A DNA stretch of 64,000 nt from Pedobacter punctiformis. Its GTDB lineage: Bacteria > Bacteroidota > Bacteroidia > Sphingobacteriales > Sphingobacteriaceae. The DNA lies in assembly GCF_027213715.1 (NCBI RefSeq), contig NZ_JAPWGM010000003.1, positions 186,001-250,000 on the forward strand. The letters are read 5' to 3'. The translations under genes and the position numbers were made by a program. Shown here in pieces: positions 53,415 to 63,031 of this stretch (within the stretch, counting starts at the first letter, position 1; every line of letters starts with the position of its first letter). The notes under the pieces were generated by a model. It made no database searches, was not told where the DNA came from, and saw only the letters and a program-made list of their open reading frames with translations.

Positions 53415-55778
53415 CTATTCGTATTTTAAAGCATCAACAGGCTTGGCTTTAACCGCTTTAGTGGCTTGCAGACTTACCGTAATAATCGTGAGTAAAATGG
53501 TAATTAACGCACTGATTATAAAAGGCAAAACAGGCATTTCTATTCTATAGGCAAATGTTCCCAGCCATTTTTTAGTTAAAATATAGGCAACTGGCCACGA
53601 AATTAAGTTGGCTAAAATAACCATAGTAAAAAATGAAGTATTAATCAGTTTCATAATCTGCAGATCACTTGCGCCCAATATCTTACGTACTGCAATTTCC
53701 TTAATCCTGCCATTGGTAATGTATTTTGCAAAAGCAAATAATCCAAGTATGGCAATAAAAATGGTTAAAATAGCCGCAGCAAAAAATACAGATTGCAACT
53801 GTTCCTGCTTCTGAAAAAGTTTGCCATATAACTGATCCAAAAATTGATAGCGAAAATTATCTCCATCCTTCGGATTAATGTTTAACCATTGATTTTTTAA
53901 ACTAGCCAGGGTTTCAGACATTTTGCTTTCTTCAATTTTGATCATAATCATGGTTTTCGGATTTCCGCATGGATTTTTTAAGGTATAAATTGTCGGTTCT
54001 ACAGCTTTTTCAAAACCCTGGGCTTTAAAATCTTTAATTATCCCTACAATTTTATAATCCATATCACAGCCACGGATCGTTTTACCTAATGGATTTGTTA
54101 AACCATATTTTGCGGTTGCACTTTCATTTAAAATGGCAGAATTTACCGCGTCGGTTTTAAATTCCTTTGAAAATGGCCTGCCTTCTTTTAATTTGATATT
54201 TAAGGTTTCGAAATAATCGAAATCCACATCAAGGAAGCTAATTAATTCTTTTTTGGCATCAACGGCATATGTGTTGGTACCTAATTTAGATCCATCAGGT
54301 ATAGAATTGGTTACCGTAACCGATTTAACACCTGAAATTTTCATTATTTTTTCCCGTATTGGCTCGAAAATGGCAGGATCAGAAAAAAGAGCAATATTTT
54401 TCACATAAATAACCTGATCTGCTTTAAAGCCAACATCTTGTGTACGCATATATTTTAACTGCGAGTTGATAATAAGTAAACCGGTAATAAAAATAACAGC
54501 AATACTAAATTGAATAACCAGCAGGCTATTTCTAAGCCAATAGCTTTGTTTGCTGGTTTGAAAATTGCCCTTTAATACGGCCGCAGGCTTAAAACCAGAT
54601 AGCACCATTGCCGGATAAATCCCTGCAATTAGAGTAATAAAGAATAAAATTAATGGCAACTGCCAAATTAAGGAGCTGTTACTTTGCCAAATTGTTAAAT
54701 TAACCAGAAATAAACTGTTAAAACCAGGCAAAACTAATTCTGCGAAGATTAGTGACAATACCGTAGCAGCGATACACTGAATTAATATTTCCGTTAAAAA
54801 TTGTATTGCCAATTGAACACGATAAGCACCCATTACCTTTTTGACACCTACTTCTTTGGCTCTTTTTGCAGCCTGGGCAATACTTAAATTAGTGAAATTA
54901 ATACAGGCTATAATTAAAATCAGAAAGCCTAAAACAGAAACAGAGATCAATACTTTATAGTTAGCATCACTTCCGGTTTTTGGTTTTAAATGGAGATTTT
55001 TTAGTGGATCTAAAAATATTGTTGTTGATTTAAAACGATCATCGTTACCACTATTTTTTGCTAATTCTGTTTGATAAAGTTTATTAATTTTTTGTTCAAG
55101 ATTATAAATATCAGTTCCTTTTTTAACCTGAATATAGGTTTGGTAATTATTAAAACCATAATCTTCTCCCTTTCCTAAATCATTTGAAATGTACAATGCA
55201 TCAAAACTGATATTTGAATGCGGATCTACAAAAACACTCCCGATAACCTCACCCGATTGCCCCGCAGATTTACTTGCAAGACCAACCAGCTCGGGTTTGT
55301 TATCTTTTTTATGCGGAAATAAGGTTTGCATGTAGGCTCTGGGTAAAAAAAGAGAGACACTTTCGCCCTTTGGTTTTTCTAAACCATAATCTGGTTTTAT
55401 TTTAAACATTTGCGTTGCACTGTAATCGGCCATTAAAAAATTCTGGGTAAATACAGTGCCTTCATTGGTAAACAGTGGTAATTCAAAAGCACCGGATTTC
55501 ATCTTACCAACAGCTTCTACTTCCGGAAAATTATCTTTTATGGCCTGTGCTAATGGTGGTGGCGTGTAATTCGTTTTCAGGTCCTGCATACTTCTTCCTA
55601 CCTGATAAATACGATCGTAATTTGGATTGGATTTATCGAACCCCGTTTCATAAGCGGCATAAATCATTACCAAAATAAAAGCGGCCAATGCAATAGACAA
55701 ACCGCCAATATTTATAAAAGTAATCCCACGGTTTCTCCACAGATTACGCAATGCGATTTTTAAGTTTAATTTGAACAT
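53415..55778 (-). CDS. FtsX/MacB-type ABC permease 3
   Basis: 787 residues with the same layout as its neighbours: basic N-terminus MFKLNLKIALRNLWRNRGIT, first helix (20-42), periplasmic domain, FtsX domain near 285-420 with INFTNLSIAQAAKRAKEVGV, second periplasmic domain, second FtsX domain with KYITNGRIKEIAVRKILGAS, and the terminal KPVDALKYE. Its periplasmic parts differ widely from the other paralogs, which suggests different substrates or partners. Last gene of the first half of the array; the 176 bases after it, toward permease 4, hold the second sigma-54-like promoter. Confidence 0.9.
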   Translation of the reverse strand: MFKLNLKIALRNLWRNRGITFINIGGLSIALAAFILVMIYAAYETGFDKSNPNYDRIYQVGRSMQDLKTNYTPPPLAQAIKDNFPEVEAVGKMKSGAFELPLFTNEGTVFTQNFLMADYSATQMFKIKPDYGLEKPKGESVSLFLPRAYMQTLFPHKKDNKPELVGLASKSAGQSGEVIGSVFVDPHSNISFDALYISNDLGKGEDYGFNNYQTYIQVKKGTDIYNLEQKINKLYQTELAKNSGNDDRFKSTTIFLDPLKNLHLKPKTGSDANYKVLISVSVLGFLILIIACINFTNLSIAQAAKRAKEVGVKKVMGAYRVQLAIQFLTEILIQCIAATVLSLIFAELVLPGFNSLFLVNLTIWQSNSSLIWQLPLILFFITLIAGIYPAMVLSGFKPAAVLKGNFQTSKQSYWLRNSLLVIQFSIAVIFITGLLIINSQLKYMRTQDVGFKADQVIYVKNIALFSDPAIFEPIREKIMKISGVKSVTVTNSIPDGSKLGTNTYAVDAKKELISFLDVDFDYFETLNIKLKEGRPFSKEFKTDAVNSAILNESATAKYGLTNPLGKTIRGCDMDYKIVGIIKDFKAQGFEKAVEPTIYTLKNPCGNPKTMIMIKIEESKMSETLASLKNQWLNINPKDGDNFRYQFLDQLYGKLFQKQEQLQSVFFAAAILTIFIAILGLFAFAKYITNGRIKEIAVRKILGASDLQIMKLINTSFFTMVILANLISWPVAYILTKKWLGTFAYRIEMPVLPFIISALITILLTIITVSLQATKAVKAKPVDALKYE

Positions 55779-55855
55779 AGGGTATAAGGTTTATGGTGTA
55801 AGGTTTAGGCTTATGGCGCATTAACCTTGCGCCTTTTACCTTAAGCCTTAAACTA
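55779..55855. repeat. Intergenic repeat, family 2
   Basis: GGTATAAGGTTTATGG, a GCGCATTAACCTTGCGCC hairpin centre, then CCTTAAGCCTTAAA. It is a near copy of 50771-50847, in the same position relative to a permease start. Confidence 0.65.
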
Positions 55856-58216
55856 TTATTCGTATTTTAAAGCATCAACAGGATTTGCCTTTGCCACCTT
55901 AACAGATTGAATACTCACCGTTAAAACCGCTATTAAAACCGATAATGTAATTGCTGCAACAAATGGCAATACGGAAATTGCTACTCTATATTCGTACGCC
56001 GAGAGCCATTTATTAATAATGATATAAGCTAATGGGAAGGCAATTATATTTGCAACAGCCACCAGCTTAATAAAATCTTTATTTAATAAGGTGAGAATAT
56101 TAGTTGTGCTGGCGCCCAAAACTTTACGGATACTGATTTCTTTTTTACGTTGCTCGGCCATAAATAAAGCCAGTCCTAATAAGCCAAGGCAGGAAATAAA
56201 GATTGCAAAACCACCAAACCAATTGGAAAGTGTCCCTAAAAGTTTCTCATTTTTAAATTTGGCTTCGAAATTATCGTCAACAAACTTAATGTCAACAGGA
56301 TAAGCCGGATTTAGCTTTTTAACAACTTCGGTAATTTCATTTATCGAGGTTGTTACATTATTTTTTGGATTTATTCTTAAAATTAAAGTGGTAGCTCTAT
56401 CCGGATTTTGAGCAATTAATAAAGGTTGTGGTTTTTGATAGGCCGATTCCATCACATAATCTTTAAGTACCCCAACAATTTTTAGTGGCTGGTCCCAGTT
56501 AATTGTCTTCCCTACCGGATCTTTCATATCCATTACTTTAACCAATGCTTCGTTTACCAAAACACTGGCCGTATCCGCAAAGTCCCTTGAAAAATCCCTT
56601 CCCTGCAAAATCTCCATTCCGGTTGTTTTTGCAAGGTCAAGATTGGTAAATCTAAAATTCACCAAAATTTTCTCTTTTTCATTTTTCCCAGGCCATGTTA
56701 CACTGTAAGTATTATTTCCACCTGCTGTTAAAGACTGACTATATTCGGTTACATCCGTTACTGCACCTAATTTAATCAGCTCATCTTTTAGTATCTGCCT
56801 TTTTTCTTTTTTGGCAAGTTCACCTTCAGTTGGAATTTGAATTAAGTTTGTACGATTATAACCTATTGGTTTATTTTTAATGTAGTTAAGCTGCTGATAA
56901 ATAACTGCTGTACAAACAATGAGGCAAGCCGCAAAAACAAATTGAAATACGACTAGAAATTTACGCACAGAAAGTGAAGATCCGCCAGCCATTTTGAAAC
57001 CTTTTAGTACTTTAACAGGGTCAAAAGAAGACAGGTAAAACGCCGGATAACTACCAGCTATAACGCCTGTTAAAAGTGCCAGTCCTATAAATACCGTCCA
57101 AAATTGCCAGCCCTGATAATCAATACTAAGCGTTATGCCCAATAGGTTATTAAAGTAGGGTAAACTCACCTCAATTAATACAAATGCAACAAGCATGCTA
57201 ATTGTGGTTAGTAAAATAGATTCGGACATAAACTGTCCTATCAGGTTTTTCCTTGATGAGCCAATTGCCTTTCGTACACCAACTTCTCTTGATCTTTTTT
57301 CAGATTTAGCGGTAGAAAGGTTCATAAAATTAACACAGGCAATTAACAGAATACAAAAAGCAAGGAGAAAAAATATTTTCAACTGATCTATTTTTCCACC
57401 CACATTTTTGCCATTTTCAAATTTACCGTACAGGTGCCATTTGGACAATGGATGCATAAAAGCTTCACCATTTGCTTCTTTATCATGCGCCTTAATCATT
57501 CCATGTAACTGGTTGTTTACCGGATCAAAAAATGAATTATTTTCCAATTGCAGAAATAGCATACAATAGTTATTTCCCCAGCCACTATCTTTTGTCCATG
57601 GGTTTAATTTTTCGAATAAACTCCATGACATGAAGTAATCAACTTCTATAGAACTGTTTTTTGGCCTGTCTTCAATTACACCCTCCACCTTTAAACTTTC
57701 ACTATTATCCAGTTTAACAACTTTATTCAGGGGGTCTTCATTACCAAAAAGATTTTTAGCGAGTGTTTCTGAAATGACTACGCCATCCGGACTTTTAAGA
57801 AATGTGGACGGATTTCCTTTTAAAACTTTGTAATCAAATATTTTAAGGAAATCGGGATCTGCAAACGTTCCACTATTCTTAAAGTTATTTTGATTGTAAG
57901 AAAGCAATTTTAATTCAGGATAAAATAACCTGGCTACTTTAGAAACACCTGGTACTTTGGTCCGAATCTCTTCCTGCATTTGACCTGGAAAAGCCATAAA
58001 GCTGAAGGTTTCTTTCGCGGTTTTTTGATTATTGTACAGCACATAAGTTTTTTCATAATCTGTAAACTGCTTATCGTAGCCATATTCATAAGCAACATAT
58101 AATAATAAAATCATACAGCTGGCCAATCCGATGGCCAAACCACCCAGATTAATCAAAGTAAAACCTTTATTTCTCCAAAGGCTTCGCAAAGCGATTTTTA
58201 AATTTAATTTGAACAT
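55856..58216 (-). CDS. FtsX/MacB-type ABC permease 2
   Basis: 786 residues with the double-FtsX layout. The N-terminus MFKLNLKIALRSLWRNKGFT and the second FtsX domain (LLGTLSNWFGGFAIFISCLG, then FMAEQRKKEISIRKVLGAS) are nearly identical to permease 1, while the first periplasmic domain is clearly diverged. This pattern points to tandem duplication with later gene conversion of the C-terminal part. The gene lies 37 bases after permease 1 and is probably co-transcribed with it. Confidence 0.9.
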   Translation of the reverse strand: MFKLNLKIALRSLWRNKGFTLINLGGLAIGLASCMILLLYVAYEYGYDKQFTDYEKTYVLYNNQKTAKETFSFMAFPGQMQEEIRTKVPGVSKVARLFYPELKLLSYNQNNFKNSGTFADPDFLKIFDYKVLKGNPSTFLKSPDGVVISETLAKNLFGNEDPLNKVVKLDNSESLKVEGVIEDRPKNSSIEVDYFMSWSLFEKLNPWTKDSGWGNNYCMLFLQLENNSFFDPVNNQLHGMIKAHDKEANGEAFMHPLSKWHLYGKFENGKNVGGKIDQLKIFFLLAFCILLIACVNFMNLSTAKSEKRSREVGVRKAIGSSRKNLIGQFMSESILLTTISMLVAFVLIEVSLPYFNNLLGITLSIDYQGWQFWTVFIGLALLTGVIAGSYPAFYLSSFDPVKVLKGFKMAGGSSLSVRKFLVVFQFVFAACLIVCTAVIYQQLNYIKNKPIGYNRTNLIQIPTEGELAKKEKRQILKDELIKLGAVTDVTEYSQSLTAGGNNTYSVTWPGKNEKEKILVNFRFTNLDLAKTTGMEILQGRDFSRDFADTASVLVNEALVKVMDMKDPVGKTINWDQPLKIVGVLKDYVMESAYQKPQPLLIAQNPDRATTLILRINPKNNVTTSINEITEVVKKLNPAYPVDIKFVDDNFEAKFKNEKLLGTLSNWFGGFAIFISCLGLLGLALFMAEQRKKEISIRKVLGASTTNILTLLNKDFIKLVAVANIIAFPLAYIIINKWLSAYEYRVAISVLPFVAAITLSVLIAVLTVSIQSVKVAKANPVDALKYE

Positions 58217-58252
58217 ATAAGTTAACGGTGTAAATGGTTAAGCTGATTATCG

Positions 58253-60628
58253 TTATTCATATTTTAAAGCATCAACTGGATTTGCCTTTGCCACTTTAAC
58301 AGATTGAATACTTACGGTTAAAATGGCTATTATCAAAGAGATAGAAAGGGCCAGCACAAAAGGTAAAACAGAAATGGGTACCCGGTATTCAAAAGCAGAA
58401 AGCCATTTGTTGATAATAATATAAGCTAAAGGAAAAGCGATAAGATTGGCGATTGCAACCAATTTTATAAAATCTTTGTTTAAAAGCCCCAGAATGTTGG
58501 CTGTACTTGCCCCCAGTACCTTACGGATGCTGATTTCTTTTTTACGTTGCTCAGCCATAAACAAAGCCAGGCCCAATAAACCTAAACAAGAAATGAAAAT
58601 GGCAAAACCGCCAAACCAATTGGAAAGTGTTCCTAAAAGTTTCTCGTTTTGAAATTTAGCTTCAAATGATTCATCTACAAATTTACGGCGAACAGGGTAA
58701 TTGGGTTCTGTTTCTCTTACCAATTCATCAATTTTTTCAAGAGATGAGCTAATATTTTGATTGGGGTTTAAACGAACAATAATTACAGCGGCACCATCTC
58801 TGCGACTAGAATAAAATATCATAGGCGCCACTTTTTGATAGGCACTTTCTACAACAAAATCCTTTACCACACCAACATTTGTAAGCCTAGTATTACCGCC
58901 CCAGGTTATGATAGCACCTATAGGATTTTTAAGTCTCATCATCTTTACAGCCGCTTCATTCAGCATTACACTATTGGTATCGGCAGGAAATTTGTCCGAA
59001 AACACTCTCCCGCTAACGAGCTCCGTTCCAATGGTTTCAATAAAATTATCACCTATTCCTCTGTTGTTGAACAAAATGATTTCGTTCGGGTTTTTGCCCT
59101 CCCAGGAGATACCAGTTGTATTATTCCCATTCTCTGTAATGTCTTTACTAAAAGTAGTAACATGCGACGCGGCACCCGATTTTAAAAGTTGGGTTTTAAG
59201 CAATTCCAGTTTACTTTCTTCGCGCATGCGGCCTTCTACAGAAATTTGGATTAAATTAGATTTATCATAGCCAATAGGCTTGTTTTTAGCATATTTAAGT
59301 TGCTGATAAATAACTGAGGTACAAACAATTAAACATGCAGCAAAAACAAATTGAATAACTACCAAAATTTTCCGAATAGAAACTGATGAATCGGTTCTAA
59401 TTTTTAAACCTTTAAGCACCTTAATCGGCTCAAAAGAAGACAAATACAATGCAGGATAACTTCCAGCCATAAACCCGGCAAAGAGCATTAAAGCTAAAAG
59501 AGCAATCCAAAATTTAATATTGCCGTAGTCGATTTGTAGTTTAATGTTTAATAAGTTATTAAAATAAGACAAACTGATTTCGACCAGGGCAAAAGCCAGA
59601 ATAGTTGAAATAAAGGTTATAAATACCGATTCTAATAAAAATTGGCTAATTAATGATTTACGTGAAGAACCAATTGCCTTACGAATACCTACTTCTTTTG
59701 CCCTCCGCTCAGAACGGGCAGTTGATAAATTCATGAAATTTACACAGGCAATTAGTAAAATACAAAAAGCCAGCATCAGAAATATTTTAAGCTGATCTAT
59801 TTTACCGCCTACAGATTTTCCATTTTCAAAATCACTGTACAAATGCCATTTATCCAGTGGATGTAATAAAGCATCGGCTGTAAATTTATCCTTTTGATTG
59901 CGTTTGTAAATGCCTTTCATATCTGCATTTGCCTCCGCAAAAAATTTATTATCCTGCAATTGAACAATTGTCAGGCAAATATTACTGCCCCAGTTCTTTT
60001 CTTTGGCCCAGGATTCTTTCTTTTCAAACAGTGCCCAGGGCATTAAACATTCAAAATTTATGCTGGTATTGGCCGGTACATCATCAATTACTGCCTCTAC
60101 CTTTAAAACATCCTGATTATCAAGCGTTACTGTTTTATTAATAGGATCTTCGTTTCCAAATATTTTTTTAGCAAAAGATTTTGTGAGGATGATGGTATTT
60201 ATACCTTTTAAAACCTGATCCGGGTTGCCTTTAATGAATTTATAATCTAATATTTTCACAAAAGATTGGTCAGCAAAAATAACAGTGCTTATTAGTTTTT
60301 TATCTCCTGAGGTAATAAGTTTTGCATTTGGATAAGTAGAATGCGATGCATATTTAACTCCCGGAATTTTTTCTTTCACTTCAGGTGCCATCGCGTTAGG
60401 CGTCCATGCCCAGCTAAAAGTTTTACCATTTGCAACCGCATTTTGATAAACCACATAAGTTTTATCATGATCTGTAAATTGCTTATCATAACTCCATTCA
60501 TAAGCAACATAGAGCAATAAAATCATGCAACTGGCTAAACCAATAGCTAATCCTCCTATATTGATGAGAGAGAAACCCTTGTTTCTCCAAAGATTACGAA
60601 GTGCTATTTTTAAGTTTAATTTAAACAT
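58253..60628 (-). CDS. FtsX/MacB-type ABC permease 1
   Basis: 791 residues with the same architecture: first helix at about 20-42, periplasmic MacB-like domain (45-280), FtsX domain with CVNFMNLSTARSERRAKEVG near 295, second periplasmic domain, and second FtsX domain with FMAEQRKKEISIRKVLGAS. The end is NPVDALKYE, shared by the group. It is the first permease after the adaptor and ATPase genes. A 208-base gap with a family-2 repeat separates it from the ATPase; whether transcription crosses that gap is not clear. Confidence 0.9.
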   Translation of the reverse strand: MFKLNLKIALRNLWRNKGFSLINIGGLAIGLASCMILLLYVAYEWSYDKQFTDHDKTYVVYQNAVANGKTFSWAWTPNAMAPEVKEKIPGVKYASHSTYPNAKLITSGDKKLISTVIFADQSFVKILDYKFIKGNPDQVLKGINTIILTKSFAKKIFGNEDPINKTVTLDNQDVLKVEAVIDDVPANTSINFECLMPWALFEKKESWAKEKNWGSNICLTIVQLQDNKFFAEANADMKGIYKRNQKDKFTADALLHPLDKWHLYSDFENGKSVGGKIDQLKIFLMLAFCILLIACVNFMNLSTARSERRAKEVGIRKAIGSSRKSLISQFLLESVFITFISTILAFALVEISLSYFNNLLNIKLQIDYGNIKFWIALLALMLFAGFMAGSYPALYLSSFEPIKVLKGLKIRTDSSVSIRKILVVIQFVFAACLIVCTSVIYQQLKYAKNKPIGYDKSNLIQISVEGRMREESKLELLKTQLLKSGAASHVTTFSKDITENGNNTTGISWEGKNPNEIILFNNRGIGDNFIETIGTELVSGRVFSDKFPADTNSVMLNEAAVKMMRLKNPIGAIITWGGNTRLTNVGVVKDFVVESAYQKVAPMIFYSSRRDGAAVIIVRLNPNQNISSSLEKIDELVRETEPNYPVRRKFVDESFEAKFQNEKLLGTLSNWFGGFAIFISCLGLLGLALFMAEQRKKEISIRKVLGASTANILGLLNKDFIKLVAIANLIAFPLAYIIINKWLSAFEYRVPISVLPFVLALSISLIIAILTVSIQSVKVAKANPVDALKYE

Positions 60629-60765
60629 CTTATTATTCCTGTTGAATTATTAATGAAACCATTATTAAAGTATCGGCTTATCTATTTAGGATTTCGTTTA
60701 CATTGCCAATGCCCTCTTCCCTTCCGGGAAGATTTTCGGGCTGGCTATCACTAACTAAAACTAAA

Positions 60766-60836
60766 TTCTTTTTGAGGTATAAGGCTTAGGGTTTTGATGT
60801 TTTAGCCTTATGCCTTAAACCCTTTACATTAAGCCT
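60766..60836. repeat. Intergenic repeat, family 2
   Basis: GAGGTATAAGGCTTAGGG and CCTTATGCCTTAAACCC flank a TTTTGATGTTTTAG centre, an imperfect palindrome related to those at 8110-8237, 50771-50847 and 55779-55855. Confidence 0.6.
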
Positions 60837-61535
60837 TTATATCAGCTCTTCGTTTCTGCTTTTATTTATTTTTTCGGATATCACGTGTCCGTCTTTTAAG
60901 TTGATAATCCGGTTAGAAAAACTGGCATCATGACTGGAGTGTGTTACCATTACGATGGTTGTTCCGGTTTCATTTAGTTCACAAAGCAATTCCATTACTT
61001 CGTTACCATGTGAGCTATCCAGGTTTCCGGTTGGCTCATCTGCCAAAACCAATTTTGGCTTGGTTACTAAAGCTCTTGCAACCGCTACACGCTGCTGCTG
61101 ACCACCGGATAATTGCTGAGGAAAGTGACCACTTCGGTTTACAATGTTCATGCGTTCAATAATCTCATTAACCAGTTTTTTACGTTCCGTAGCCGGAACT
61201 TTATTGTAGATTAAAGGAAGTTCAATGTTTTCAAAAACGGTTAACTCATCAATCAGGTTAAAATTTTGGAATACAAACCCCATGTTTCGTTTACGAAAAT
61301 TAGAACGCTCCCTATCATTTAAAGTCAAGAGCTCTGTATCGATAAATTTATAGCTTCCACCTTCAGGTTTATCCAGTAAACCCATAACATTTAGCAAAGT
61401 AGATTTACCACAACCAGATGGCCCCATAATGGACACAAATTCTCCTGCTTTAACATGAAGATTGATTCCATTGAGCGCTGTGGTTTCCACTTCTTCAGTT
61501 TTGTAAACTTTTTCCAGATTTTCTATTTTAATCAT
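60837..61535 (-). CDS. ABC transporter ATPase, MacB/LolD type (first ATPase of the array)
   Basis: 232 residues. Walker A is GPSGCGKSTLLNVMG near residue 40, the signature LSGGQQQRVAVARALVTKPK, and Walker B VLADEPTGNLDSSHGNEV with the catalytic Glu and His switch (MVTHSSHD). VFQNFNLIDELTVFENIELP is typical of MacB partners. It lies between the adaptor and the first permease, the standard order for a MacAB-type exporter, and probably powers permeases 1-3. Full length and intact. Confidence 0.93.
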   Translation of the reverse strand: MIKIENLEKVYKTEEVETTALNGINLHVKAGEFVSIMGPSGCGKSTLLNVMGLLDKPEGGSYKFIDTELLTLNDRERSNFRKRNMGFVFQNFNLIDELTVFENIELPLIYNKVPATERKKLVNEIIERMNIVNRSGHFPQQLSGGQQQRVAVARALVTKPKLVLADEPTGNLDSSHGNEVMELLCELNETGTTIVMVTHSSHDASFSNRIINLKDGHVISEKINKSRNEELI

Positions 61536-61571
61536 AGCCTATTTGTTGTAACGTTTGAATATTTTAGTATA

Positions 61572-61598
61572 CCGGATTTCTGTTATCCCTAAATCCGG
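61572..61598. promoter_or_regulatory. Intra-operon hairpin
   Basis: CCGGATTT (61572-61579) pairs perfectly with AAATCCGG (61591-61598), in the gap between the adaptor and ATPase genes. There is no T tail. It could protect mRNA ends or be a repeat remnant. Confidence 0.45.
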
Positions 61599-61606
61599 CA
61601 TTGATA

Positions 61607-62851
61607 TTATTTACTTATTTCTACCTGATCGTATTGATTAAACTGATCATAAGACGAAGTGATCACCTCATCATTTTTCTGTAAACCATCTAGTATTTCA
61701 TAATAAAGGTAGTTTTTACGTCCTATTTTAATATTTTTCTTAGTGGCTTTACCATTGTTGACCACAAACACCCAAGATCCTCCTGTACTTTGGAAAAATT
61801 GTCCCTGTGCTAAAAGCAATGATTTGCTGTTATCAGATAAGGTTAGCTTCGTTTGTAAGGATAATCCACGGCGCAAACCATCAGGCGAACCATTTTTAAA
61901 AACCATTTCTACCTGAAACTGCCCCGAGGTAACCTCCGGAATAACTTTGCTCACCGTTAAGTTGTAGGTTTTACCATTAAACTCACAACTGGCCGTTTGC
62001 CCTTCTTTAACCCGGTTGATATAATATTCGTCTACCCCGGCTTGTAATTTGTAACCCTGCAAAACATCAATCTTTCCAATCATTTCATTGGAGGTATAGG
62101 ATTTTCCAATTACAGGATCATAAGAAGAAAGTTTTCCTGAAACCGGTGCTTTAATCGTCATGTTTTCAATGTTTTTACGGATCATTTCCAAACTCTCATT
62201 CATTTGTCCCATAGACTGATCAATTTGCGCCAGTTGCATTCTACGGCTTTGGTTTTCTTGTTGAATGGCTTGTTTTACAATTTTGCGTTTACCCTGATAA
62301 TATTCATAATCCTGGTTCGATTTTGTAAATTCCTGTGTGGTTATTACCTTTTTAGAATATAATGCGCTATCCAAACGATATTGTCTTGCAGCCGTACGCA
62401 AATTGTTCTCTACATCTAATAAATCCTGATTTAACACCCTTTGATTTTGTTCAAGGTCTAATCTCGATTTACGTAATTGATTTATCTGCTCTGTTGCAGC
62501 AGTTTGGCTTGAAGTATAACTTAACATTGCATTAGAATTTGAAATTCTTAAAAGTGGTGTTCCTTTAACCACGGAAGCCCCGTTCTCTGTAAAAATTTCA
62601 GCAACAGTTCCACCCTCAGAAGAACTTACAATTACAGAAGTTAGAGGTACAACGCTGGCATTTAATAAAACTACATCTTCAAAGTCGCCATATTGAACCT
62701 TGCTTATGGTTAGTTTATCTGCATCAGCTTTATACACTTTTTTAAGTGATAAGGTATAGCCATAAATCACAACGGCAATAAATGCAATTGCTCCACCTAA
62801 TATCATTAAGGTTTTAGTGCTAAATCTTTTCTTCTCTATTTTCTTATCCAT
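61607..62851 (-). CDS. HlyD/MacA-type periplasmic adaptor protein
   Basis: Membrane-fusion protein of about 414 residues from the AUG at 62851 (MDKKIEKKRFSTKTLMILGG). An N-terminal anchor helix (15-35) is followed by a beta-barrel and lipoyl half-motif (GGTVAEIFTENGASVVKGTP), a coiled-coil hairpin (about 125-220, rich in Gln, Arg and Leu heptads), the second lipoyl half (MTIKAPVSGKLSSYDPVIGK) and C-terminal barrels. It would link the permeases to an outer-membrane channel, which is not in the window. First gene of the operon, behind the sigma-54-like promoter; an upstream UUG is less likely as the start. Confidence 0.9.
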   Translation of the reverse strand: MDKKIEKKRFSTKTLMILGGAIAFIAVVIYGYTLSLKKVYKADADKLTISKVQYGDFEDVVLLNASVVPLTSVIVSSSEGGTVAEIFTENGASVVKGTPLLRISNSNAMLSYTSSQTAATEQINQLRKSRLDLEQNQRVLNQDLLDVENNLRTAARQYRLDSALYSKKVITTQEFTKSNQDYEYYQGKRKIVKQAIQQENQSRRMQLAQIDQSMGQMNESLEMIRKNIENMTIKAPVSGKLSSYDPVIGKSYTSNEMIGKIDVLQGYKLQAGVDEYYINRVKEGQTASCEFNGKTYNLTVSKVIPEVTSGQFQVEMVFKNGSPDGLRRGLSLQTKLTLSDNSKSLLLAQGQFFQSTGGSWVFVVNNGKATKKNIKIGRKNYLYYEILDGLQKNDEVITSSYDQFNQYDQVEISK

Positions 62852-62882
62852 TGGTTGGTTTGTACTGTTTTGATCCTTAATA

Positions 62883-62897
62883 ACCAAGCTTGTGCCA
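62883..62897 (-). promoter_or_regulatory. Sigma-54-type -24/-12-like promoter element A
   Basis: On the minus strand TGGCACAAGCTTGGT: TGGCAC is the classical -24 block, with the -12 G at the right offset but GT in place of GC. It is about 32 bases upstream of the adaptor start. Confidence 0.5.
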
Positions 62898-62959
62898 AAA
62901 GCATAAACAAAAATAAAATACTGAAAAACAGATAATTACAATATTAATCAACAATGAAA

Positions 62960-62996
62960 TGTTCGTTTTCGGACAGTTTATGTGCGGGATCGAACA
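62960..62996 (-). promoter_or_regulatory. Candidate enhancer sites for an NtrC-type regulator, set A
   Basis: TGTTCGTTTTCGGACA (62960-62975) and TGTGCGGGATCGAACA (62981-62996) are imperfect TGTTC-N6-GAACA dyads. Their starts are 21 bases apart, two turns of the helix. The first begins 63 bases from promoter element A. The regulator gene starts 36 bases beyond. Confidence 0.6.
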
Positions 62997-63031
62997 GTTT
63001 TGGTAAATTCGTATTATCAAACTTAATTTTT

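Noticed and set aside
58835..60141. Several plus-strand frames within permeases 1 and 2
   Set aside because: They are antisense shadows; the same positions give unrelated frames in the other paralogs.
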